Shown: positions 1 through 8,029 of the stretch, piece after piece
How the letters are laid out: every line of letters begins with the position of its first letter
How positions within the stretch are numbered: position 1 is the stretch's first letter
Source of the DNA: a bacterium
GTDB taxonomy: Bacteria; Hinthialibacterota; Hinthialibacteria; Hinthialibacterales; Hinthialibacteraceae
Assembly (NCBI GenBank): GCA_016125385.1
Contig: WGLV01000073.1
Location: 1 to 36,158 of the forward strand
Length of the DNA: 36,158 nt
Direction: 5' to 3'
Notes under the pieces: generated by a model
Told to the model about the DNA's origin: nothing
The model's input: only the letters and a program-made list of their open reading frames with translations
The model's database searches: none
Program-made: the position numbers and the translations under genes

Positions 1-52
1 ATGCGACTTTCGCCTTGAAACCCGGTGCATGATTCCGCCGTTTACGCCGCAT
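1..52 (-). CDS. IS3-family transposase OrfA, N-terminal 17 residues only
   Basis: Reading the minus strand from ATG at 52-50 gives MRRKRRNHAPGFKAKVA before the window ends. This basic start followed by a PxFKAKVALxAL-type helix-turn-helix opening is characteristic of OrfA of IS3-family elements, which binds the terminal repeats and is fused to the DDE OrfB by programmed frameshifting. An AAGGAG Shine-Dalgarno sits 8 nt upstream of the ATG, which supports the start. The rest of orfA and all of orfB lie left of the window, so it cannot be said whether the element is intact. Confidence 0.7.
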   Translation of the reverse strand, partial: MRRKRRNHAPGFKAKVA

Positions 53-141
53 GATTCCATCTCCTTCTCGGCTCCAGTTTGAGCCTACTGTATCCCAGGA
101 GATTCACTTAGGCCACTGTCCAGCTTCCGGGGTCCACTTCT
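1..141 (-). mobile_element. Right-hand fragment of an IS3-family insertion sequence (cut by window edge)
   Basis: The complement of the first ~140 bases reads like the start of an IS3-family element: a terminal GTGGACCCCGGAAGCTGGAC motif near 122-141, a short leader, a Shine-Dalgarno AAGGAG and the start of orfA. The outer boundary is placed at about 141 because the GGACCC...GGACA type end resembles terminal inverted repeats of this family. No target-site duplication can be checked because the other end lies outside the window. The family assignment rests on the orfA N-terminus; the exact boundary is inference. Confidence 0.6.
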
Positions 142-220
142 GGCTTCGCTTCCACGGCCGAAAGTTCCCGTGCCTGGCAAACATAATTGAGTAACGCCTC
201 CATTTCACTCGAATGAATGA

Positions 221-251
221 CGCCCCCTCGCCAATCGGTGAGGGGGCGTTT
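221..251 (+). terminator. GC-rich hairpin, possible terminator
   Basis: CGCCCCCT (221-228) pairs perfectly with AGGGGGCG (241-248), with one extra C-G pair inside, and is followed by TTTA. The T tract is short, so termination on the plus strand is only moderately supported. It lies between the IS end and the broken glycosyltransferase gene and may have belonged to a gene that is no longer present here. Positions 142-220 hold no recognisable feature. Confidence 0.4.
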
Positions 252-302
252 ACATAGGGATGCTGTACTTGTATAAGGTGAAAGTGATACAGGAAGAATA
301 GC

Positions 303-646
303 ATGATCACAAATCGGTTGTTGGATTATTGTATGGTGATTTGTTTATTTGGATTAATGCTTTTTTTTGTATGTCATGGTACTTTCATTGGTGTGGACGG
401 TTTTTTTCATGCGCGGTATTCCGCTGAAATGGATTTGAGAAATTTGACATTCCCCTGGATGTTCTATACCAAATATAAGGAATTTTTCCCAGATCACCAT
501 CTGCTCTTTCATCTAATATCGTTTCGAAAAGGGCTAAAGATTATTATGGATTTGAGGATTTTATACGCGTAGCAGATAAGGATTCTCTCCTGATAAGGGC
601 GTATGAGGATGAATATGCGGTTATTTATAGAGTAATGGAAATTTAG
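303..646 (+). pseudogene. Remnant of a multi-TM GT-C/oligosaccharyltransferase-like membrane glycosyltransferase (internal deletion and frameshift)
   Basis: From ATG 303 the frame encodes one hydrophobic helix (residues ~9-28) and then VDGFFHAR (31-38), FPWMFYTKY (50-58) and PDHHLLFH (63-70). These resemble the first catalytic Asp loop and the following conserved segment of large polytopic GT-C glycosyltransferases. The family normally has several hundred residues, but the frame closes at 572. The +1-shifted frame, open from about 500 to the TAG at 644-646, encodes an acidic tail with RAYEDEYAVIYRVMEI, which looks like the C-terminal end of the same kind of protein. The middle of the gene therefore seems to be deleted, leaving head and tail out of frame. 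It is much more AT-rich than the genes to its right and sits beside an insertion sequence, both consistent with decay. The family is recognised from motifs only. Confidence 0.6.
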
Positions 647-673
647 CCTTCCCCCTTTTTTCCGCCCCGCCCC

Positions 674-1708
674 TTACCCAATCAGCCCGTGTTTTCGTAA
701 TACCTCCATCAACACCGGTTCCACTTCGGCGCGGATCGCGGTGTTGGCGTAGGCGATCCAGTCCACGTCGCCGTTCACGTTCATCGGCGCATCCAGCGGT
801 TCGCCGTTCGCGCCGGTGACGGGGATCCCGGCTTCCTCGCAGATCAGGTACGCGCACACGTCGTAGGGGTGACAGGTCAGCCCGCGCCATTCGTTCTCAC
901 CCTTCCAGCTGCTGAACAGGGCGGCGCGCAGGTCGGCCACGAAGCGGTCGTGCCCGGCCAGCATCTCATACATCTGCCCTCCGGTTGAAATGTACTGATC
1001 GTTAAAAAGAATCGCCTTGCCCTGTGGCGGGTAGGGGAACAGCGCCCGCGTCACGTCTTCCTCGATCCGTGCGAGTACGTCCTTGCCGGGTGGAAAGAAC
1101 CGGCTGATCTGCCCATAACCGCCATAGATGGTTTTCGACGCGGAAGGCGTGATGGCGGCGTCTTTTACTTCGCCGGTGAGGATGTTATGCGTCACGCGCC
1201 TGGCGCCTTGACCGCGAATCGCCATAAACACGTCGCTGAGAAAATGCCGCGAGGTGGGCAGCTCGACCATGACAGCCGCCTCGATGTCGCGCAGGCGCCC
1301 TGCGCCCGCGTGATTCGGCGCCGCCCCCGCCAGATAAAACGCCGAGCGCTTGTCGTACATGATGCCGCGCGTGCCGTCGATGGGGTCCATGATGACGCGG
1401 TAGGCTGCGTCTTCCGCGCGCGTTCCGGCGGGGAAGACCAGCGGTTCGTCTTCGCCGATCCCTTCCGCGATCAATACCAGCCCGCCCGCCTCCGCCGCGC
1501 CGTCTTCCAGCACGGGCAGAATCACGTCTTCCACGTCGCGGTCGATCTGAAAGATGGTGTCTTCGCGCGTCTCGGCGGCCACGGCGGCTCGTTCGTCTTG
1601 CGACTGCTCGCGCAGCGAACGCAACAATCGCTCGCGCACCTTGACGCCGGTGCGGAATAAGAGAGATTGTATCTTGTTGTGATTGTGTTCTGCTTTGTTG
1701 AAATTCAT
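674..1708 (-). CDS. Inositol monophosphatase-family (lithium-sensitive phosphatase superfamily) protein
   Basis: This 344-residue protein carries the metal-binding signature DPIDGTRG at 108-115 (Asp108, Asp111), preceded by an IAEGIGE segment (80-86) in the place of the family's acidic metal ligand. Near the C-terminus CHPYDVCAYLICEEAG matches the WDxAAGxxLxxEAGG-like motif. The family hydrolyses phosphate monoesters such as inositol-1-phosphate, 3'-phosphoadenosine phosphate or fructose-1,6-bisphosphate with Mg2+; which substrate is used here cannot be read from sequence. It is longer than typical IMPases (~270 aa) because of inserts between the motifs. ATG 1708 is preferred over the in-frame GTG at 1720, because GGAGG directly abuts the GTG but lies upstream of the ATG at a usable distance. 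It is divergent from galT, with about 130 bp between the starts. No signal peptide is seen, so it is probably cytoplasmic. Confidence 0.85.
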   Translation of the reverse strand: MNFNKAEHNHNKIQSLLFRTGVKVRERLLRSLREQSQDERAAVAAETREDTIFQIDRDVEDVILPVLEDGAAEAGGLVLIAEGIGEDEPLVFPAGTRAEDAAYRVIMDPIDGTRGIMYDKRSAFYLAGAAPNHAGAGRLRDIEAAVMVELPTSRHFLSDVFMAIRGQGARRVTHNILTGEVKDAAITPSASKTIYGGYGQISRFFPPGKDVLARIEEDVTRALFPYPPQGKAILFNDQYISTGGQMYEMLAGHDRFVADLRAALFSSWKGENEWRGLTCHPYDVCAYLICEEAGIPVTGANGEPLDAPMNVNGDVDWIAYANTAIRAEVEPVLMEVLRKHGLIG

Positions 1709-1837
1709 TGGTTCCACCACCCTCCGGATTCAGATCGGCCCACGGCGTTCGCCGCCCGTTGACGCCCGCCATTGTATCGCATGCGGCGTTGTGCGCGACG
1801 GGCGAAGCGTATCGCGCCCTCAGGAGAGTTGAGATCA

Positions 1838-2887
1838 ATGAGTGAAGCCTTTCAAGGCCAATGGGAACAGCGCTGGCATCCGCTCCGCCGCGAGTGGGTG
1901 GTGTATTCCGCCCATCGCAACACGCGCCCCTGGAGCGGCGCGGCGGCGGCGGCGCCCGAGTCCAGCCCGGCCTACGACCCCAAATGCTACCTTTGCCCCG
2001 GCAACGCCCGCGCTCGCGGCGAGACCAACCCCGCCTATGAAGGCGTATACATTTTCGATAACGATTTCCCCGTCGTCGGGCCTGAGGCTCCTCATGTCGA
2101 GGCCGTGCCGCCCGGCGCGGACCCCGCGTTGTACAAGCGCGGCCGCGCTGATGGAATCGCACGCGTGGTCTGTTACGATCCGCGTCATAACGTCCATCTC
2201 GGGGGGCTGTCCACGAGTTCGGTGACGGCGCTGTTCGCCGCGTGGCGCGAACAGATGATCGAGTTTCACAAGAATCCATCCATCCGCTTCGTGCTGATTT
2301 TTGAAAATCGCGGCGAAATCGTCGGCGTCTCCAATCCTCACCCTCATTGCCAGATTTACGCGACCAACTTCGTCTTCTCTCTGGTTGAAACCGAACTCGC
2401 CGCCGCGCGCGATTTTCGTTCGGACCACAATCGCAATCTCTTTGAGGGAATTCTCGAAACCGAGCTGCGAAGTGGAGAACGCATCGTCGCTCAGAATGAA
2501 ACCGCCTGCGCGTTCATTCCGTTTTTCGCGCGCTATGCGTATGAGACGCTCATCTTCCCCAGGCGGCGTCACGCCACGCTCGCGACGATGGAGGACGACG
2601 AACTGTTCGGCCTCGCTCAGGCGTTTCAGGAAGTCATCCGCCGCTATGACGGCCTCTACAACCAACCGTTTCCATACGTAATGTCGATTCTTCAGGCGCC
2701 GGTCGACGGCGGAGATTATTCCGATTACCACCTTCATCTGATGTTGCAGCCGCCCTTGAGGCGTCCCGGTCTGCAGAAGTTCCCCGCCGGGCCTGAGATC
2801 GGCGGTGGAAACTTCATGGCCGACACCATGCCTGAAGACAAAGCCCTTGAAATGCGCCAGGTCGTCCTTGGTTCGCATCCGGAGTAA
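1838..2887 (+). CDS. galT: Galactose-1-phosphate uridylyltransferase
   Basis: This 349-residue protein transfers UMP between UDP-glucose and galactose-1-phosphate in the Leloir pathway. It shows the HIT-superfamily active site HPHCQ at 168-172: His170 is the expected uridylylated nucleophile, Gln172 its partner and His168 a metal ligand. Cys50 and Cys53 in KCYLCPGN plus His117 in DPRHN complete the usual zinc site. Canonical enzymes have Gly where Cys171 sits, a mild oddity. Length matches the family (~350). ATG 1838 is chosen over an upstream in-frame ATG at 1772 because AGGAG lies at 1822-1826 and homology begins right after. It is followed after 4 bases by the GHMP kinase, so the two are surely co-transcribed and act in consecutive steps. 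Confidence 0.93.
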   Translation: MSEAFQGQWEQRWHPLRREWVVYSAHRNTRPWSGAAAAAPESSPAYDPKCYLCPGNARARGETNPAYEGVYIFDNDFPVVGPEAPHVEAVPPGADPALYKRGRADGIARVVCYDPRHNVHLGGLSTSSVTALFAAWREQMIEFHKNPSIRFVLIFENRGEIVGVSNPHPHCQIYATNFVFSLVETELAAARDFRSDHNRNLFEGILETELRSGERIVAQNETACAFIPFFARYAYETLIFPRRRHATLATMEDDELFGLAQAFQEVIRRYDGLYNQPFPYVMSILQAPVDGGDYSDYHLHLMLQPPLRRPGLQKFPAGPEIGGGNFMADTMPEDKALEMRQVVLGSHPE

Positions 2888-2891
2888 GCGC

Positions 2892-4310
2892 ATGAGCCTT
2901 TCTTCCCAGAAACGAAAATTCTTCGGCCCAGGCCGCGCCGTATATCAGGCCTCGGCGCCGGGCCGTCTCGATGTGATGGGCGGCATCGCCGATTACTCGG
3001 GCGGCTACGTCCTTCAGACGACCATCGCTCAGCGGACCTCCGTCGATCTGGCGTTGCGTGAAGATGGAATCCTGCGAGTCCACAGCGCCGCCGCAAGCCG
3101 CGCGGGTCACGCCGCCGAGGTCGAAACGCCCGTCGCCGCGATCGCGCCGCCGCGCAAAGGCGACCCCTGGGCGCATGCTCATAAGGCGCTCAACTCCGAT
3201 CCACATACCGCCTGGGCGGCGTACATCTTCGGTTGCGCCGTCTGCCTCATGATCGAAACCGGCGTGAAGTTGAGTGGAGCCGATTTCTGGATCGACGCCG
3301 AGGTGCCCATTGGCAAGGGCGTATCTTCCTCCGCCGCGCTGGAGGTCGCCGTCATGACCGCGTTGTGCGAGGCGCTCGGGCTTCGCCTGCCCGGCAACCA
3401 GACGCCAATCCTCGCGCAGCGGGTTGAAAACCGCATCGTGGGCGCGCCCTGCGGCCTGATGGATCAGCTCGCCACCTGTTTTGGCAGGGAAGGTAAACTC
3501 CTGCCCATCCTATGCCGGCCCGACCGGGTTGGAGCGCCCCTGGCGATTCCTCGCGGCGTTCATTTCATCGGCGTCGATAGCGGGGTGCGTCATTCCGTGG
3601 GCGGCGCGTCGTATGGCGAGGTCCGCGCCGCCGCGTTCATGGCGTATACCGTCATCGCCCGCGAGCTGGGCGCCTCGCGCCGCGCCGTTCAGACGGCCCG
3701 CCGCGCCGGAGAGCGCGACGGCCTCCCGTTCGGCGGCTATCTCACCGGCGTCGCTCCATCGCGATGGCTGCGCGATTTCGCCGGTCTCGTCCCCGAACGC
3801 ATTCGCGGCGCCGAGTTCACGCGCCGCTTCGGCGAGACCATCGACCCCATCACCGAGCCGAAATCTTCGCGGACCTATGCGCCGCGCGCCTGCGCCGCGC
3901 ATCCGGTTTTCGAACAGCACCGCGTTCAGCAGTTCGAGATGCTTCTCCAGTTGCTTAACGCCCCGAAAACCGCCAAAACCGTGCGCGCCGAATGCCTTCA
4001 ACAGATGGGTGAACTGATGTTTCAGGCGCATGAGGGCTATAACGCCTGCGGTCTCGGCAGCCCCGCCACCGACGAACTGGTGAAGCGCGGGCTCGACGCC
4101 GGACCCGAACAGGGCGTCTATGGCGCCAAGATCACCGGCGGTGGATCGGGCGGCGCCGTGTGCTTTCTGTGCGAAGGCGCTCGCGGCCGCCGCGCGGTGA
4201 ACCGCATCGCCCGGGAATACGCGGCGGCGCATGATTGCGAAGCCGTTCTCTTTCAGGGCGGGGGAGGCGAGGGCGCTCATTGGACGCCGGTGCGCCGTGT
4301 TCAGACCTGA
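2892..4310 (+). CDS. GHMP-family sugar kinase (galactokinase / L-arabinokinase-like)
   Basis: This 472-residue kinase has the three GHMP motifs: APGRLDVMGGIADYSGG (22-38), the ATP-binding PIGKGVSSSAALE (139-151), and TGGGSGGAV near the C-terminus. GLMDQ (188-192) supplies the catalytic Asp191. Position beside galT makes sugar-1-phosphate formation, probably galactose-1-phosphate, the likely role. The first motif is not the canonical galactokinase GRVNLIGEHTDYNGG. The Glu-His of GEHTDY is replaced by GGIADY, the form found in L-arabinokinases and their bacterial relatives. The protein is also some 80 residues longer than typical GalK. Galactokinase, arabinokinase or a dual enzyme are therefore all possible. 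The start ATG 2892 lies 4 bases after the galT stop. A hairpin terminator follows at 4315. Confidence 0.85.
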   Translation: MSLSSQKRKFFGPGRAVYQASAPGRLDVMGGIADYSGGYVLQTTIAQRTSVDLALREDGILRVHSAAASRAGHAAEVETPVAAIAPPRKGDPWAHAHKALNSDPHTAWAAYIFGCAVCLMIETGVKLSGADFWIDAEVPIGKGVSSSAALEVAVMTALCEALGLRLPGNQTPILAQRVENRIVGAPCGLMDQLATCFGREGKLLPILCRPDRVGAPLAIPRGVHFIGVDSGVRHSVGGASYGEVRAAAFMAYTVIARELGASRRAVQTARRAGERDGLPFGGYLTGVAPSRWLRDFAGLVPERIRGAEFTRRFGETIDPITEPKSSRTYAPRACAAHPVFEQHRVQQFEMLLQLLNAPKTAKTVRAECLQQMGELMFQAHEGYNACGLGSPATDELVKRGLDAGPEQGVYGAKITGGGSGGAVCFLCEGARGRRAVNRIAREYAAAHDCEAVLFQGGGGEGAHWTPVRRVQT

Positions 4311-4314
4311 GCGG

Positions 4315-4341
4315 GTGAAGCGAGATCGATGCTTCACTTTT
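4315..4341 (+). terminator. Terminator after the galT-kinase pair
   Basis: GTGAAGC (4315-4321) pairs with GCTTCAC (4331-4337) around a 9-base loop and is followed by TTTT. It starts 5 bases after the kinase stop codon, so the symporter downstream probably has its own promoter in the 200-base AT-richer gap 4342-4538. Partial read-through remains possible. Confidence 0.6.
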
Positions 4342-4538
4342 CAACGGGAATATGATCCAATTTTGCATGTTTTGCTTTGAATAAGAGAACAAGAAAATTC
4401 TGGGTGCATAAAGCGATCGTCAGAATTACGTTCGTCCAGAGTTCTGGTCCAACCGGCGGAAATTACAGGCGAAACGTGATTTTCGCAACGATGAATCCGA
4501 ACGTTAATTTGGCGGCAAAATAAAAAAGGGGCGGAATC

Positions 4539-6302
4539 ATGGTATTTCTTGACTGGGTGACGATTGGCGGTTATTTCCTTGTGCTGTTTGGCCTGGCCTG
4601 GTGGGTGATTCTGAAAAGCAAATCCACCACGGATGATTACTTTCTCGCGGGGCGCGACCTTGGCTGGTTTATCGTGGGCGCGTCGATCTTCGCCTCCAAC
4701 ATCGGCTCCGAACACCTCGTCGGTCTCGCCGGTTCGGGATGCACAGACGGCGTCGCGATGGCCCATTACGAGCTTCATGCCTGGTGCCTGCTGGTACTGG
4801 CGTGGGTGTTCGTTCCGTTTTACGCGCGTTCGCGGGTGTTCACCATGCCCGAGTTTCTTGAAAAGCGCTACGACGAAACTTCCCGCTGGATTCTTTCCAT
4901 CATCTCGCTGGTCGCCTATGTTCTGACCAAGATCGCGGTCGGCATCTTCGCGGGCGGCGTCGTGTTCCGAACCTTGCTGCCCGAGATCAACCTCAATATC
5001 GGGTTTATGACGCTCGACAGTTTCTGGATCGGCTCCATTCTCGTCATCGTATTGACGGGGTTGTACACCATTCTCGGCGGCTTGCGCGCGGTTGCGTATA
5101 CCGAAGCGCTCCAGACCATCATCCTCGTGCTGGGCTCGGTCTGCGTAACCTGGTTTGGGCTCAAGGCGCTGGGCGGATGGGACGTTCTGTACGAAACCTG
5201 CGGATCCAATATGTTCAATCTGTGGAAGCCGCTCGTCCCCGCCGGGATGGAGGGGACCTGGTCGCCGGTCCGCGAACCCGATCGCATCGCCTGGTACTTC
5301 AACGGCAACTATCCCTGGCTTGGCATGCTGTTCTGCGCGCCCATTATCGGCCTCTGGTACTGGTGTACCGATCAGTACATCGTCCAGCGCGCGCTCGGCG
5401 CTCCCAATGAGCGTGAAGCCCGCCGCGGCAGCATCTTCGCCGCGTTTCTCAAGCTGCTTCCCGTCTTCATTTTCATCATTCCGGGCATGATCTGCTTCGC
5501 GCTCGCCAAAACCGGCCAGTCGCCCGCGTTGGCGCAGGCGATTTTCAAAGATGGCCAGATCGATCCCGAGATGAGCCAGGCGGCGTTCCCCCTGCTGATT
5601 CGCGACGTCCTCCCCGCCGGAATCCGCGGCATCGTCGTCGCGGGCCTGCTCGCCGCGCTGATGAGCTCGCTCTCCGGCGTCTTCAACGCCTCCTCGACTC
5701 TGTTCACCATGGACCTCTATACCAAGTTCAAGCCGAACGCCACTCAGCAGCAGCTGGTCTGGGTTGGCCACATGGCGACGGCCGCGATGGTGGTGATCGG
5801 TCTGATGTGGGTGCCGGTGATCCAGGGTGCGCGCGGGCTTTATCAATACCTGCAGGGCGTTCAGGGCTATCTGGCTCCGCCCATCTTCGTCGTCTTTTTC
5901 CTTGGCGTATTCATGAAGCGCGTCAACGCGGCGGGGTGCGTGACCACGCTCATCGTCGGCTTCATCCTCGGCGTGTTCCGCCTCGCGATCGACACGCCGG
6001 TGACGCTGGGGCTCGCCGGGTATGAAAACGGGTATACCGAAGGCTCGTTTTTGTGGATCGTCAACAACATTTATTTCCAGTATTACAGCCTGCTGATCTT
6101 TCTCGTCTGCGTCGCGGTGATGATCGGCGTCAGTTGGATGACTTCCGAACCGGATGGAGTTAAGATCAGCGGTCTCACCTACGGTACGATCACAGATGAG
6201 CACCGCCGTGAGTCGCGTTCGAGTTGGGACTGGCGTGACGTCGCTGCTTCGGTTCTTGTTCTCGTCGCCATCCTCTGCGCCTATCTGTACTTTACCGGAT
6301 GA
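4539..6302 (+). CDS. Sodium:solute symporter, SGLT-like sugar transporter
   Basis: This 587-residue inner-membrane protein of the SSS family couples Na+ entry to solute uptake. It has about 14 hydrophobic helices. The N-terminal segment DDYFLAGRDLGWF (~32-44) followed by ASIFASNIGSEHLVGLAG is the family's TM1-TM2 signature, and the WYWCTDQYIVQRAL stretch (~272-285) is characteristic of the SGLT (glucose/galactose) branch rather than proline or pantothenate carriers. LLAALMSSLSGVFNASSTLFTMDLY (roughly 374-398) carries the conserved Na2-site helix with Ser/Ser. AAGGGG precedes ATG 4539. Next to galT and the kinase, uptake of galactose or a similar hexose/pentose is the simplest reading; the exact sugar is inference. 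A hairpin follows the gene at 6342. Confidence 0.92.
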   Translation: MVFLDWVTIGGYFLVLFGLAWWVILKSKSTTDDYFLAGRDLGWFIVGASIFASNIGSEHLVGLAGSGCTDGVAMAHYELHAWCLLVLAWVFVPFYARSRVFTMPEFLEKRYDETSRWILSIISLVAYVLTKIAVGIFAGGVVFRTLLPEINLNIGFMTLDSFWIGSILVIVLTGLYTILGGLRAVAYTEALQTIILVLGSVCVTWFGLKALGGWDVLYETCGSNMFNLWKPLVPAGMEGTWSPVREPDRIAWYFNGNYPWLGMLFCAPIIGLWYWCTDQYIVQRALGAPNEREARRGSIFAAFLKLLPVFIFIIPGMICFALAKTGQSPALAQAIFKDGQIDPEMSQAAFPLLIRDVLPAGIRGIVVAGLLAALMSSLSGVFNASSTLFTMDLYTKFKPNATQQQLVWVGHMATAAMVVIGLMWVPVIQGARGLYQYLQGVQGYLAPPIFVVFFLGVFMKRVNAAGCVTTLIVGFILGVFRLAIDTPVTLGLAGYENGYTEGSFLWIVNNIYFQYYSLLIFLVCVAVMIGVSWMTSEPDGVKISGLTYGTITDEHRRESRSSWDWRDVAASVLVLVAILCAYLYFTG

Positions 6303-6341
6303 TTCGCGCCGAACCGCGCTTAAGAGTTTGATACGCATAAA

Positions 6342-6383
6342 GCCGGGCTTATCTGACTGTTTGATGGGCCCGGCGTTTACTTT
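6342..6383 (+). terminator. Probable terminator after the symporter gene
   Basis: GCCGGGC (6342-6348) pairs with GCCCGGC (6368-6374) around a 19-base loop that can form a few more pairs (ATC/GAT), followed by GTTTACTTT. The long loop and interrupted T tract lower confidence. The remainder of 6303-6561 shows no further supported element. Confidence 0.5.
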
Positions 6384-6561
6384 AAAAAAAATGATAATCG
6401 CTCGCCGGGTGAAACTTTTGCATGCGGATGAGACAATGAGCGGAGCGTCTCCTGAGCGGGAAAAGTTTTACCCAAGAGCGATTGATTGGAAGTCAATTGA
6501 TATCATGATTTTTGATTCGGCGTGTTCTTATGGTTGTGAGGGCATAAGGCGAATTTTCTGC

Positions 6562-7872
6562 TTGAGTAAGTTCATACGATCTCTCGTCACTGTTCTTGCC
6601 ATCCTGCTCCTGATCTTTCAGCCGGCTGCTTCCCAACCCGATGCTCAAACCCGAATCAGCCGCGTCGCCTCAATGAAAGGCCTGATCGCCTTCTGGGATT
6701 TCTCCCATTCCGAGAACGGACTCTGGACCTCGTTTCATGACGACGAGGTGACGGATCGCGCCTTTCCGGTTTATCTGCGCCGCATCGGCGACCCCAAACG
6801 CTACACGCCGTTAAACTGGCCGTATCGTGATGATACGTCCGCTCTGAACTTCGACTCCACCGGCCCGTTCGGCGCCGGAGTCTGTTTCAATCAGGGCTAC
6901 ATTTACGCCGAAGTTCCTCGCGAGTCATTCGAGCGGACGCCGCTCAATGTGCATGGCGAATCGCCCTTCACCCTGATCACCTGGCTGAAATTCACCGGCA
7001 AGCGTCACATGATCGCGGGAATCTGGGACGAAGGCGGATGGGACAAATACCGCGGCCGCCGTCAGTTCGCCTTGTTTGGCGGGCTGTTCGGTTCGGGAGG
7101 CGTGATCGGCCATCTTTCCGCGACAGGAGCCGCCAGTTTTCCGCAATCGAATGCGAACGGCTCGCAATACGCCCGCCTGCGCGCAATTGATGGCCGTGAT
7201 TTTCATGATAACCAGTGGGTGTCGGCCGCGTTGACGTTTGAACCCGGATCGGACCGGGCGTTTGTGTATCTCAATGGTGTGGCGGCGCCTTCATCCATCA
7301 CCGATCCGGTTGAGCAGGACGTCTACCACTACGATGATCCGGTCTCGAGCAACCCGTATTCATTCAAGTGGCCGCTGTATTCGCCTCGCGCGTTTCTTAT
7401 CAAATACAATGGATATGACTTTCAATCCGGCGTGTACGAGCATTGGCTTCGTGTCGATCTCGACGCCGCGCGCGTTACGTATGGACAGGAACGCTCTCCC
7501 GCTGCGCCGGATAACGCACTCTATCGCGTCAGGCTGGATATCCAGCGGGATCGATCCAGCCTGCTTGGAGATCCCATCGTGATCGAATCGTCCCGGGAGC
7601 GAAGCGTCGACCTTCCCGCCTCGCTGGACGTCATGCCGGGAGATGAAATTGTTACTTCTCTCTTTCATAAAGACGGTGAAGACTGGAGCCCGGTTGGGAC
7701 GGAGATTCACTCCCCGATTCGCGAAGGCGCGCCGTTCACTTTTGGCAGGGCGTTAGGCCTCGGCGCGGAAAACATCGATCACGGTTCTCAACTCATACTG
7801 GATGGCGTAGCCGTATTAAACCGGGTGTTAACATCCGCTGAGTTGGAGGCGATTTCATTTACGCTGGAATGA
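6562..7872 (+). CDS. Secreted LamG/concanavalin-like domain protein
   Basis: The protein (436 aa from the proposed start) opens with a signal peptide: a short basic n-region (SKFIRS), the hydrophobic stretch LVTVLAILLLIF and an A-x-A-like PAASQ end. The mature part has the order typical of a LamG/concanavalin-like jelly roll: MKGLIAFWDFS (common start of LamG_3-like domains), a FTLITWLKFTG strand, and DNQWVSAALTFEPGSDRAFVYLNGV, roughly residues 30-240. A less defined beta-rich half follows, ending with a second LamG-type phrase LDGVAVLNRVLTSAELEAI. Such domains bind sugars or mediate adhesion; no hydrolase residues are recognisable. TTG 6562 is chosen because it places the signal peptide at the N-terminus; an ATG at 6505 would add a 19-residue Cys-containing leader. 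The function is unknown. Confidence 0.75.
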   Translation: MSKFIRSLVTVLAILLLIFQPAASQPDAQTRISRVASMKGLIAFWDFSHSENGLWTSFHDDEVTDRAFPVYLRRIGDPKRYTPLNWPYRDDTSALNFDSTGPFGAGVCFNQGYIYAEVPRESFERTPLNVHGESPFTLITWLKFTGKRHMIAGIWDEGGWDKYRGRRQFALFGGLFGSGGVIGHLSATGAASFPQSNANGSQYARLRAIDGRDFHDNQWVSAALTFEPGSDRAFVYLNGVAAPSSITDPVEQDVYHYDDPVSSNPYSFKWPLYSPRAFLIKYNGYDFQSGVYEHWLRVDLDAARVTYGQERSPAAPDNALYRVRLDIQRDRSSLLGDPIVIESSRERSVDLPASLDVMPGDEIVTSLFHKDGEDWSPVGTEIHSPIREGAPFTFGRALGLGAENIDHGSQLILDGVAVLNRVLTSAELEAISFTLE

Positions 7873-8029
7873 AATCTGGTTGAGCGATGAAGCGATACCA
7901 TCTCTCTCCAATTGATCTTTTTAATGGATTCTAATAATATGAGTCGTCTTATACATAACTGTTAAATTTTTTTCGATTGATTGTTTCATTATCTAATACT
8001 GTCTGAATCGCATAGGGAGGTCTTTTTCA

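Noticed and set aside
104-310. 68-codon open frame on the minus strand
   Set aside because: It runs through the IS end and a terminator-like hairpin, with no ribosome site and no recognisable motif.
1772-1837. Upstream in-frame extension of galT (22 residues)
   Set aside because: Arg-rich, no homology and no ribosome site, whereas AGGAG precedes ATG 1838.
1185-2279. Long minus-strand frame spanning the phosphatase and galT
   Set aside because: Arg-rich composition typical of an antisense shadow in GC-rich DNA; it overlaps two well-supported genes.
4341-6338. 665-codon minus-strand frame opposite the symporter
   Set aside because: The translation is His/Asp/Glu/Gly-rich without family motifs, while the plus strand encodes a textbook sodium symporter.
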